In this document: piece by piece, positions 7,963 through 14,733 of the stretch
Layout: every line of letters starts with the position of its first letter
How positions within the stretch are numbered: position 1 is the first letter of the stretch
Assembly (NCBI GenBank): GCA_036266155.1
Contig: DATANR010000314.1
Coordinates: 1 to 28,759 of the forward strand
Direction: 5' to 3'
Source: SIAJ01 sp036266155
GTDB lineage: Bacteria; Planctomycetota; Planctomycetia; Gemmatales; Gemmataceae
DNA: 28,759 bases
Translations under genes and position numbers: made by a program
The notes under the pieces: model-generated
The model's input: the letters and a program-made list of their open reading frames with translations, nothing else
Told to the model about the DNA's origin: nothing
The model's database searches: none

Positions 7963-8030
7963 AGGCAAAATGAAAAATGCAAAAAGGGGGGCCTCACCGG
8001 GTCCTCCTTTTTGCATTTTTCATTTTGCCT
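7963..8030. repeat. Very long perfect inverted repeat, probable terminator and dispersed repeat
   Basis: Two arms of 25 bases (7963-7987 and 8006-8030) are perfect reverse complements. The arms contain AATGAAAAATGCAAAAAGG and its complement, and the pairing continues into a G-rich/C-rich apex with a few G-U pairs. The A/T-rich arms give each strand a T-rich run after a GC-rich apex, so it can terminate in both directions. It lies between the RRM gene and the mutase gene. TATTAT at 8030-8035, immediately after it, could be a -10 for the mutase gene, with low confidence. Confidence 0.8.
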
Positions 8031-8060
8031 ATTATCCCGCCCGCTTTGAGCACATTCGCC

Positions 8061-9395
8061 ATGTCCAAATTGATCGTCTCCGTCTCCGGCATCCGCGGAA
8101 CCGTGGGCCAGTCGCTGACTCCGGACGCGGCCTGCCGCTTCGCGGCCGCGCTTGGAACCTATGCGAAAGGCGGCCGTGTCGTCGTCGCGCGCGATAGCCG
8201 GCCGAGCGGCCGAATGCTCCGCAATGCCGTGCTGGCCGGCTTGAACGCGGTGGGCTGCTCCGCCGAGGACATCGGCATCGCACCGACGCCGACCGTCGGC
8301 ATCGCCGTGCGGCAACTCGGGGCGGCTGGTGGCATTCAGATCACGGCCAGCCACAACCCAGCGCCATGGAATGGCCTCAAGATGTTCGGCGCCGACGGGG
8401 CGGTCCTGCCAGCCGACCGCGGCAAACAGGTTCAGCAACTCTTTGAGGACGGCGGAATCAAGTACGTCGGGTGGGATGGCATCGGTAGTGTGCGCGTCCC
8501 GCCGGACTTGCTCGACGAGCACATCAAACTCGCGTGTGACGCCGTCAGCGCGGCCAGCGTCCATGCCGCTGGATTCCGTGTGTTGCTCGACGGCAATGGC
8601 GGGGCTGGCGGACCGCTTGGAACGAGCCTGCTTCGCCAGCTTGGCTGCGAAGTCGTGGAACTCGCCTGCGACGCCGACGGCAACTTCGTACACGAAGCGG
8701 AACCGATCCCGGCCCATCTTGCGGATGTGGGGCCGCAGGTCACACGCTCCGAAGCGGCCGTCGGATTCGTGCTCGATCCCGATGCCGACCGGTTGGCCCT
8801 GATCGACGAGAACGGCAATTGCGTCTCGGAAGAGTTGACGCTGGCCCTCGCGGTGAAATATCGCCTTGCACAAAAGCGGGGGCCGGTGATCATCAACATG
8901 AGCACGTCGCGCGTCATCGAGGACCTGGCGCGCGAAGCTGGCTGCGAGTGCATCCGCACGGCCGTCGGCGAAGCGAACGTCGTGGCCGGCATGCGCGGTA
9001 CCGGAGCAGTGATCGGCGGCGAAGGCAACGGCGGCGTGATCGACCCACGCGTCGGCTGGGTTCGCGACCCGTTCGTCGGCATGGCGATGATTCTGACGTT
9101 GATGGCCGAGACGGGGCAATCGCTGTCGGAACTCGTCGCATCGTTGCCGCCGTATGCGATGCTCAAGACCAAGTTTACGGTGCCGAAGGATAAGCTCGCC
9201 GCGGCCCTCGACGCGATCGCGAAGCGCTGGCCGGACGCGAAGGTGAACCGTCAAGACGGCTTGCGCCTCGACTGGTCCGACCGCTGGGTCCACGTGCGGC
9301 CGAGCAACACGGAGCCCGTCGTGCGTGTGATCGCCGAGAGCCCGACGGATGCGGAGACGAAGCAACTCTGCGACGACGCGGCGGTGTGCTTGTGA
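8061..9395 (+). CDS. glmM: Phosphoglucosamine mutase / phosphomannomutase family
   Basis: This alpha-D-phosphohexomutase of 444 residues interconverts hexose 6- and 1-phosphates; as GlmM it would make glucosamine-1-phosphate for UDP-GlcNAc. The active-site phosphoserine loop is TASHNP (Ser97), the metal loop is DPDADR (about 240-245), the sugar-specificity loop is GEGNGG, and the phosphate-binding loop near the C-terminus is RPSNTEP (about 413). The start IVSVSGIRGTVG is typical. The frame is open further upstream, but that part runs into the palindromic repeat and encodes repeat-derived residues, so I place the start at 8061. GlmM versus ManB/phosphoglucomutase specificity cannot be settled by motifs alone; the gene symbol is tentative. 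Confidence 0.85.
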   Translation: MSKLIVSVSGIRGTVGQSLTPDAACRFAAALGTYAKGGRVVVARDSRPSGRMLRNAVLAGLNAVGCSAEDIGIAPTPTVGIAVRQLGAAGGIQITASHNPAPWNGLKMFGADGAVLPADRGKQVQQLFEDGGIKYVGWDGIGSVRVPPDLLDEHIKLACDAVSAASVHAAGFRVLLDGNGGAGGPLGTSLLRQLGCEVVELACDADGNFVHEAEPIPAHLADVGPQVTRSEAAVGFVLDPDADRLALIDENGNCVSEELTLALAVKYRLAQKRGPVIINMSTSRVIEDLAREAGCECIRTAVGEANVVAGMRGTGAVIGGEGNGGVIDPRVGWVRDPFVGMAMILTLMAETGQSLSELVASLPPYAMLKTKFTVPKDKLAAALDAIAKRWPDAKVNRQDGLRLDWSDRWVHVRPSNTEPVVRVIAESPTDAETKQLCDDAAVCL

Positions 9396-9423
9396 TCGGG
9401 GCAAGTTCACAATTTGGTTGAAC

Positions 9424-9490
9424 GGCGAGCGGAACGGCGTGGGCGGCCCGATAATGACACTATCAGGCACCTTACGGTGCTCCGCTCGCC
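9424..9490. repeat. Dispersed palindromic repeat, copy 1 (related to 22211-22277)
   Basis: This imperfect palindrome begins GGCGAGCGGAACGGCGT and ends GGTGCTCCGCTCGCC. It shares its outer 10 bases, much of each arm and the inner GCCCGAT motif with the cleaner palindrome at 22211-22277. It lies between the mutase gene and the convergent Spy-like gene, and may act as a terminator for both. Confidence 0.65.
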
Positions 9491-9535
9491 TCAAGAACTG
9501 GCGAGCATTACTCCGTCAAGCAATCACCGGCGATT

Positions 9536-10012
9536 CTACACCGTCAGCGTCCCCGTCCGAATCAAATACGCCAACTGCAAGCGCTGGTCCGGTCGCAGAG
9601 CCGCGTGGATCTCGCGCAGTGCCTTCAGCACGGCGTCGCGAATCCGCTCGGCGCTCTTGACCCGCAACGATCCGCTTTCGCCAGCCTTGGCATCGTCGAA
9701 GGTTTCGCCAGACAATGCGTCCGCGAAAGTGGACACCGTTCGTCGCCGATCGACTTCGGCCTGGGCGCGCTCCGTTTTCAACTCGTCAAGAAGGCGGGCC
9801 AGGGTGGCGACTTGTGTGTCGTCAAGGCCGAGCTTGTGGGCCAGGAAGCGCAAGGGCCGGCGCACGCCGAAGCCGCTGCCAAATTGATCGTCGTCCATTT
9901 CTTCGCCACCTCCCCAGTGACGAGCGCCGCGGCCTGGACCGCGCCAGGGACCGGGTGCATGACAGGATGAGTGGGTATGCGGCGCGCAGCGCCAGGACGT
10001 GTGACCGTGCAT
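9536..10012 (-). CDS. Spy/CpxP-like (periplasmic heavy-metal-sensor family) protein
   Basis: The 158-residue product has a His/Cys/Gly/Arg-rich N-terminus (MHGHTSWRCAPHTHSSCHAP), a FGVRRPLRFLAHKLGLDD segment and then long amphipathic helices ending LRPDQRLQLAYLIRTG. That C-terminal pattern (LD..Q...L...L.EL, then LRPDQR..L) is the LTxxQ-like helical hairpin of Spy/CpxP and ZraP-type proteins, which act as chaperones or metal-responsive partners. AGGAG seven bases before 10012 decides the start; the frame is open to 10069. No signal peptide or TM segment is evident, which is odd for a periplasmic family. It is divergent from the beta-helix gene. Metal binding by the N-terminus is inference. 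Confidence 0.6.
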   Translation of the reverse strand: MHGHTSWRCAPHTHSSCHAPGPWRGPGRGARHWGGGEEMDDDQFGSGFGVRRPLRFLAHKLGLDDTQVATLARLLDELKTERAQAEVDRRRTVSTFADALSGETFDDAKAGESGSLRVKSAERIRDAVLKALREIHAALRPDQRLQLAYLIRTGTLTV

Positions 10013-10133
10013 CGAATTGCTCCTGCTCGCGGGGCGAAACGCGCCCGCGGGGACTAGTGACGTGGGCAAAGCGCCTCACGCTGAATAAATGGTAGCGCGG
10101 CCGGCAAGCGGCGTCAACGCGGATTGCCCGCGC

Positions 10134-10196
10134 AGCTGAATTCGTGAGAATTCAGTTCGTTCGCATTCCGAAGCCTGAATTCTTACGAATTCAGCT
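10134..10196. repeat. Nested palindrome of EcoRI-like GAATTC units
   Basis: Two 22-base arms (10134-10155 and 10175-10196) are reverse complements with one mismatch and a 19-base loop. Each arm is itself a hairpin: CTGAATTC, a 4-base loop, GAATTCAG. It sits in the divergent region between the Spy-like gene and the beta-helix gene, so it is not a terminator by position. Similar GAATTCG fragments occur near 3883 and 5865. Confidence 0.7.
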
Positions 10197-10239
10197 ACAC
10201 AACCTCTGAAGCTAATGCTGTCCTCGCCCGGAGACTCCA

Positions 10240-11679
10240 ATGCGCCGAACAACAATTATCGCGATCACTTTCCTTTTCCTCGCTGTCGGCCTCGGATCAC
10301 TTCTCAAGCCCACGGCCCAGGCAGGCAAGGATTCGATTCCTCTTTCCCTGGTGGGCGATGGCGTCTCCGACAATACCGAAACGATCCGCCAACTCATTCA
10401 ACGTGACGGCACCGTGATCTTTCCGCGCGGCGTCTTCCGCATCACGAAACCGATCGTCGTCGACTTGGCAAAGAACGGTCCTGCGGCCCTCAGCGCGGCG
10501 GGCAACGCCACGCTTCTGATGGACGGCCCCGGCCCCGCTCTCAAATTTGTCGCCACGCATCTGGAAGGCACCGCGGCGCCGAAGACGTTCAAGGCGGCCG
10601 AGTGGCAGAAGGAGCGTACACCCACGGTCTGCGGTTTGGAGATCGTCGGCAAGCATCCAGAGGCGGATGGCATCGAGGCCGAGGGAACAATGCAACTCAC
10701 CCTCGAACGCGTCACCATCCGCGAGTGTCGGCACGGCGTCCATCTCATCAAGCGCAATCGCAACGTGCTGATCTCCGCAAGCCACATTTACAACAACCGC
10801 GGGATCGGCGTCTTTCTCGATCATGTCAATCTGCATCAGATCAACGTAGTCGGCTCGCACGTCAGCTATTGCAAGCAAGGCGGCATCATGAGCGTCGGCG
10901 GCGAGGTTCGCAATCTGCAGGTCAGCGGCTGCGACATCGAAGGGAACATGGCGCCTGATCAGAAGCCAACGGCGAATGTGCTTCTAGATTCGACTGGCGG
11001 CAGCATCGCCGAGGTCGCGATCACCGGCTGCACGATTCAACACGAATCGCCGTCGCCGGACTCGGCCAACGTACGCATCCTCGGCGAAGGCGTCGGCGGC
11101 TTGAAGAATGTGCCGGGCAAGACCAAGGAGGGCCACGTCGTGATCGCGGGCAATGTCTTTTCGGATGTGAAGGTCAATGTCGACGTGCAGAACGCACGCG
11201 GCGTCGCTATCACGGGCAACACGTTCTGGATGGGTTACGAGTATAACCTGCGCGTTGAACATTCGGAGCATGTCGTCGTCGGGCCGAACGACTTCCAACG
11301 CAATCCGCGCTACGACTACGGCGACGCGACGACCACGAAGAATGCGATCCTCTTTCGCGACTGCGCCGATTGTACTTTGACGGGCTTGCACGTTCACAAT
11401 GTTCGCGGTGTGCCGTCGGCGGTGCTGCTCGAGAAATGCAATCGCTTCAACGTGATCGGCTGCACGATCCTCGACTGCGAGAACGTGGCATTGAGGTTGA
11501 AAGACCTGACGAATAGCCGCGTTTCCGACTGCCTGATCCGCAGCGATTTGCCGCGGTCGAAAGAGATGCCGGCCTGCGTGGTCGAGGGCGGTAGCGGCAA
11601 TTTGTTTTCAGCGAACGTATTTGCTGGCGGGTTCGACTTGCCCAAGGGCAGCGGCGTCAGTCAGGGGAATGTTGAGTGA
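10240..11679 (+). CDS. Secreted right-handed parallel beta-helix protein (pectate-lyase-like fold)
   Basis: The 479-residue product has an N-terminal signal peptide (hydrophobic stretch to about residue 28, ending TAQA). Next comes GDGVSDNTETIRQLI, the entry motif of the pectate_lyase_3 superfamily, and then many short turns of the type ISASHIYNN, NVVGSHVSYC, VAITGNTFW and NVIGCTILDC, spaced about 22-25 residues apart. These are the rungs of a right-handed parallel beta-helix (NosD/PbH1 repeats). Such proteins bind or cleave polysaccharides at the cell surface or outside. I cannot identify catalytic residues, so substrate and activity are open. It stands alone: a palindrome-bearing divergent region lies upstream and a repeat element downstream. 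Confidence 0.85.
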   Translation: MRRTTIIAITFLFLAVGLGSLLKPTAQAGKDSIPLSLVGDGVSDNTETIRQLIQRDGTVIFPRGVFRITKPIVVDLAKNGPAALSAAGNATLLMDGPGPALKFVATHLEGTAAPKTFKAAEWQKERTPTVCGLEIVGKHPEADGIEAEGTMQLTLERVTIRECRHGVHLIKRNRNVLISASHIYNNRGIGVFLDHVNLHQINVVGSHVSYCKQGGIMSVGGEVRNLQVSGCDIEGNMAPDQKPTANVLLDSTGGSIAEVAITGCTIQHESPSPDSANVRILGEGVGGLKNVPGKTKEGHVVIAGNVFSDVKVNVDVQNARGVAITGNTFWMGYEYNLRVEHSEHVVVGPNDFQRNPRYDYGDATTTKNAILFRDCADCTLTGLHVHNVRGVPSAVLLEKCNRFNVIGCTILDCENVALRLKDLTNSRVSDCLIRSDLPRSKEMPACVVEGGSGNLFSANVFAGGFDLPKGSGVSQGNVE

Positions 11680-11726
11680 TCAGGGGTGGCGGCCCAGGGA
11701 GTGTGCTGGGATTCATGAGACTTTAA

Positions 11727-11991
11727 CGCGACAGGGTTCCGTCGTCTTGATCCCGAAGGGATCGCAGAAATTAGCCGGTGGTCGAGCGTCAGCTCGACCA
11801 CCGGTAACACTCCGTAGGAGTCGAAGAACGTCGCGAACACCAACACCTCAACCGTCTGCAAGTGAAGCGTTCTGCGATCCCGTTGGGATCGATTGGTACG
11901 CGGACCTCGCTTTCCGGTGGTCGAGCTGCCGCTCGCCCACCGGCTAATTTCTGCGATCCCTTCGGGATCAAAGAGACCCAACACGGTCGCG
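11727..11991. repeat. MITE-like element: 56-bp inverted repeats with internal hairpins
   Basis: Arms at 11749-11804 and 11914-11969 are reverse complements over 56 bases with two mismatches, and weaker similarity extends out to CGCGAC (11727) and GTCGCG (11991). Each arm contains GATCCCGAAGGGATC and a second hairpin built on CCGGTGGTCGAGC with a 4-base loop. The centre holds further small palindromes (ACTCCGTAGGAGT, GATCCCGTTGGGATC). It encodes no protein. It fills the gap between the beta-helix gene and arsC. Non-autonomous mobility is inferred from structure; I see no clear target-site duplication. Confidence 0.7.
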
Positions 11992-12011
11992 TTCAGCAAG
12001 AACTGTCGAAT

Positions 12012-12410
12012 TCATGCCGCGCCGAGTTCGACCAACAGATCTTGAACCTTGTTCCTGATCAGGTCGCGCACCTTGCGGAACTCATCGGGAGGCATTTCGC
12101 GCGGGTCGGGGATTTGCCAGTCGTATCGTAGTCGGGCGGTCACCAACGGGCACGCGTCGCCGCAACCCATCGTCACGACGGCATCGATTTGTTGCCCCTC
12201 GAACGCTTGCAAGCCTTTCGAAGTGTGTGTACTGAGGTCGTAGCCAAGTTCCTTCATCGAGTCGATGGCTTTCGGATTCACTCGACCGCTTGGCCTGGAC
12301 CCGCCGGACAAGGCTTCCACCTTCGCGCCGCCCAGAATCGTGGCGAACGCTTGCGCCATCTGGCTTCGGTTGGAGTTCTCGACACAAACGAACAGCACGC
12401 GTGTTTTCAT
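12012..12410 (-). CDS. arsC: Arsenate reductase, low-molecular-weight phosphatase type
   Basis: The 132-residue product reduces arsenate to arsenite using a cysteine relay. The phosphatase-type loop is CVENSNR (C9 to R15), and a redox pair appears as MGCGDACPL (C83, C87). DWQIPDP carries the conserved Asp of the LMW-PTP fold. The closer spacing of the second pair differs from Staphylococcus ArsC and resembles forms that may use thioredoxin or a low-molecular-weight thiol; the reductant is not determined. The start at 12410 overlaps the stop of the aquaporin gene as ATGA, so translation is coupled. No ArsR, ArsB or Acr3 is in the window. Confidence 0.92.
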   Translation of the reverse strand: MKTRVLFVCVENSNRSQMAQAFATILGGAKVEALSGGSRPSGRVNPKAIDSMKELGYDLSTHTSKGLQAFEGQQIDAVVTMGCGDACPLVTARLRYDWQIPDPREMPPDEFRKVRDLIRNKVQDLLVELGAA

Positions 12411-13081
12411 GCGCACACTCGGCTCGTGGCGCAGCATCCGGGCTTTTGAATGCAGGAACAAATGGGCACGGCGACAGCCGCGCCAAGCACTGGGGCGACA
12501 AGGTAGAGCCAAAGGTGGCTTAACGAGCCGGAGACGACGGCCGGGGCGAGCGAACGGGCCGGGTTCATGCTGGCGCCGGAAATGGGGCCGGCAAACATGG
12601 CTTCGAGTGCGATGACCGCGCCGACAATCATGCCGCCAAAGGGTTGAACTTCCGGCCGCGCAACACTTACACCGAGAATGACGAGAATGAGGACAGCGGT
12701 GAGCCAAGCTTCCAGAACGAATGAATGCCATGGCGGGCCGAATGGTAGCGTGGCGCCAAGAGTCGGGTGCGCCGGATACATGAGTGCAAGCAATCCGCTG
12801 GCAGCGAACGCGCCGACGATTTGCGCCGCGACAAAGGGGAACACGTCGCGACCCGGCGTTCGCCTGGACAGCCAAAGACCCAGCGTTACGGCCGGGTTCA
12901 GATGTGCTCCGGACACACTGCCTATCGTGTAGACCATCGCCATGACGACGAGCCCGAACGTGAAGGCGATGCCGGCGTGTCCGATCTTGCCAGGGTTGGC
13001 AGAATCAAACACGATAGCGCCCGTTCCGGCGAATACCAGAACAAACGTGCCGAAACACTCGGCGGCGAGTCGGCGGCTCAT
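12407..13081 (-). CDS. Aquaglyceroporin-family channel linked to arsC (AqpS-like)
   Basis: The 224-residue MIP-family channel has six hydrophobic helices and two NPA motifs, SGAHLNPAVT (NPA at 62-64) and SGASMNPARS (173-175), with the selectivity-filter Arg after the second. The ATGA overlap with arsC suggests an AqpS-type role: passive export of arsenite made by ArsC, as described for aqpS in Sinorhizobium ars operons. The last 17 residues contain five cysteines (CSC, GCC, VCA), unusual for this family. I place the start at 13081 (MSRRLAAECFGTF); the frame is open to 13129. An inverted repeat GGTGATC/GATCACC (13103-13127) lies just upstream and could be an operator. Confidence 0.9.
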   Translation of the reverse strand: MSRRLAAECFGTFVLVFAGTGAIVFDSANPGKIGHAGIAFTFGLVVMAMVYTIGSVSGAHLNPAVTLGLWLSRRTPGRDVFPFVAAQIVGAFAASGLLALMYPAHPTLGATLPFGPPWHSFVLEAWLTAVLILVILGVSVARPEVQPFGGMIVGAVIALEAMFAGPISGASMNPARSLAPAVVSGSLSHLWLYLVAPVLGAAVAVPICSCIQKPGCCATSRVCA

Positions 13082-13102
13082 GGCTGTTTGCTCAAGGGAC
13101 AA

Positions 13103-13127
13103 GGTGATCAACGTGGATAGGATCACC
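13103..13127. promoter_or_regulatory. Inverted repeat upstream of aquaporin-arsC operon, possible operator
   Basis: Perfect 7-base arms GGTGATC and GATCACC are separated by 11 bases, 22 bases upstream of the chosen aquaporin start. Its size and position would suit a dimeric regulator, but it does not match an ArsR site I can recognise and no regulator gene is adjacent. Confidence 0.3.
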
Positions 13128-13249
13128 ATATTCCGATTCAGTCACGCGAGCCAACCAGTTCTTCGACCACTTTCTGCGCTCTAGTTTTTGGCGTCGCCAT
13201 TCGAACACAAACGCATTGCAGAGATAATGTTGCGTCAAAAGCCCAGTTG

Positions 13250-13286
13250 AAAGGGCGCCACACTGGCACCCGCACTGGCGCCCTTT
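13250..13286. repeat. GC-rich palindrome upstream of the arsenic operon
   Basis: Perfect 11-base arms AAAGGGCGCCA and TGGCGCCCTTT are separated by 15 bases. The minus strand ends in a short T-run after the stem, so it could terminate transcripts from the secreted-protein genes upstream on that strand. Confidence 0.6.
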
Positions 13287-13364
13287 GACGCCCTGTCCTT
13301 CTACCATTTTCGCCGGACATTAGTCCTTGCAAAACAATAGCTTGCGATCGAGGTGTCTGAAAAC

Positions 13365-13402
13365 GGCTAAGAGCGCCACGCAAACACGTGGCGCTCTTAG
13401 CC
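13365..13402 (-). terminator. Strong hairpin downstream of the Tyr/Pro-rich protein gene
   Basis: Perfect 16-base arms (GGCTAAGAGCGCCACG and its complement) with a 6-base loop lie about 30 bases after the minus-strand stop at 13435. On the minus strand the stem is followed by CGTTTTC, and on the plus strand it is followed by AAAA. It should separate the secreted-protein genes from the arsenic operon. Confidence 0.7.
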
Positions 13403-13434
13403 AAAATCATCCATTAATAACTACTAACTACCCA

Positions 13435-13839
13435 TTACGGCTTCGCCGGGTTGACCGGGAACGCCGGCGAAGGGTTACCCGGGAAATAGCCGGGGAAGCC
13501 GCCGGGCATGTATGGGTTGCCGGTGTAGGTCGGCGGGGGGTAGTAGAGGCCGTGCGCCATCGGGGCGACGGTCTGGAAGTGGCCGTCGTATGGCCAGTAG
13601 AGATACCACGGGGCGGCCATGTAGACCGGCAGCGTCGGCATCTTGTTGATCCGGTGCGGCGAACCACCGAAGTAGCCGCGCGTCCAGATTGGCTTGGCGC
13701 TGAAGTGGTTGTTGTAGCCGCTGTCGACGTAGCCGCCGCCTTCATGGCCGCAATTGGCGCAGCCTGGGTCCTGCGCCCGGGCATCGCCCGCGGCCAGCCC
13801 GAGGATGGCGACCGCGGCCGCCAGAATCCATTTCTTCAT
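13435..13839 (-). CDS. Secreted Tyr/Pro/Gly-rich protein, function unknown
   Basis: The 134-residue product starts MKKWILAAAVAILGLAAGDARA, a clear signal peptide with an ARA cleavage-like end. The mature part begins QDPGCANCGHEGGG and is rich in Tyr, Pro, Gly, Trp and His, ending in a Pro/Gly/Phe tail with repeated FPG and NP units. No known enzymatic domain is visible. The frame is open to 13923, but 13839 is chosen because it puts the signal peptide at the N-terminus. The next upstream gene encodes a protein of similar composition, so this looks like a pair of surface or extracellular structural proteins. Confidence 0.75.
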   Translation of the reverse strand: MKKWILAAAVAILGLAAGDARAQDPGCANCGHEGGGYVDSGYNNHFSAKPIWTRGYFGGSPHRINKMPTLPVYMAAPWYLYWPYDGHFQTVAPMAHGLYYPPPTYTGNPYMPGGFPGYFPGNPSPAFPVNPAKP

Positions 13840-13998
13840 GACGAGTGCTCGCTTATTGGTCCGATCCGTGAACACCGGCACTCCCTGTGAGCGCCGCGTA
13901 GCGTTACTGCGATGGTGCGCCACGTTCCGTTGGTGTGGAAGACCGGAAAACTGGTTCCGGACGAATCACACACGTGGAACGCGGCGTGACCGCGATGA

Positions 13999-14439
13999 CT
14001 AGCGTTGCGGCATCCAGTTCGGGTATTGGTAGCCGACTGGCGTAACGGGCGGATAGTAGTAGCCCGGCGCGGCGCCGACATAGGGACGCGGCAACCCGCC
14101 GACGGGCGGAACTGCTGTTGGCGCATAACCGGCGGCCGGAGCAGGCAGAGCGGAGCCGTAAACGCCCGGACCGCGGTTCCACAAGTTCGGATCGGCCGGG
14201 CTGTACGCACCGTGCCACGGCCGCGGGATGTGCATGTCGACATGCCCCGGCGTGTAGTACGGCCCGTAGTTGTACAGCGGTCCTTGCGAATGGATCCAGG
14301 TGAAGTGGTTGTACGCGAACTGCCCGAGGAACCAGTAGCCGTGCGAGTTGTACGGGTCTTGGCCCCAGGCGTGCGAGCGTTCCGGCACGGCGGTGAGCAG
14401 AGCGATGGCCGCTGCCCCCGCGAGGAGTAACTTCCTCAT
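13999..14439 (-). CDS. Secreted Tyr/Pro/Gly-rich protein, paralogue-like to its neighbour
   Basis: The 146-residue product has a signal peptide (MRKLLLAGAAAIALLTAVPERSHA cut after the alanine-rich core) and a mature part with YNSHGYWFLGQFAYNHF, QGPLYNYGPYY and a Pro/Tyr/Ala-rich tail. Aromatic spacing and the YN.HF motif resemble the downstream neighbour. AGGAA before 14439 supports the start; the frame is open to 14715. It is divergent from the DUF1549/DUF1553 gene across 294 bases, a region where I see only a small hairpin (CCGATGC/GCATCGG, 14520-14538). Likely exported; function unknown. Confidence 0.75.
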   Translation of the reverse strand: MRKLLLAGAAAIALLTAVPERSHAWGQDPYNSHGYWFLGQFAYNHFTWIHSQGPLYNYGPYYTPGHVDMHIPRPWHGAYSPADPNLWNRGPGVYGSALPAPAAGYAPTAVPPVGGLPRPYVGAAPGYYYPPVTPVGYQYPNWMPQR

Positions 14440-14733
14440 CGACACGATTCCTGTGTGTGGTGCGCCCGAGCCGCGGGGCGTCCTGCGTCCCCGTCCCCTT
14501 GCCCGGCGCGAAAGCTTGCCCGATGCGGCGCGCATCGGCGACGACTTGCCAGCGCGATGTCGGATAAATTTCTCGCCGCGCCCCGTGCCATCGCGCAGAA
14601 CCGGCATTGCAGGTCGTTGATTGTTCGACAGCGTCGGCAACATCCGCACGTTGCTCGTCACCGGACAGCGAATCCGCTTGACCGCGTCGCATGCGCCTCC
14701 GATCATCAATATCACCCGCCGGTGAACCTCATC

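Noticed and set aside
7944..9494. 516-codon open frame on the minus strand
   Set aside because: Antisense to the sugar-phosphate mutase; its ends are encoded by palindromic repeats.
13138..13200. 20-codon frame (minus) starting MATPKTRAQKVVEEL
   Set aside because: The composition looks protein-like, but there is no ribosome binding site and it ends before the aquaporin start; too short to call.
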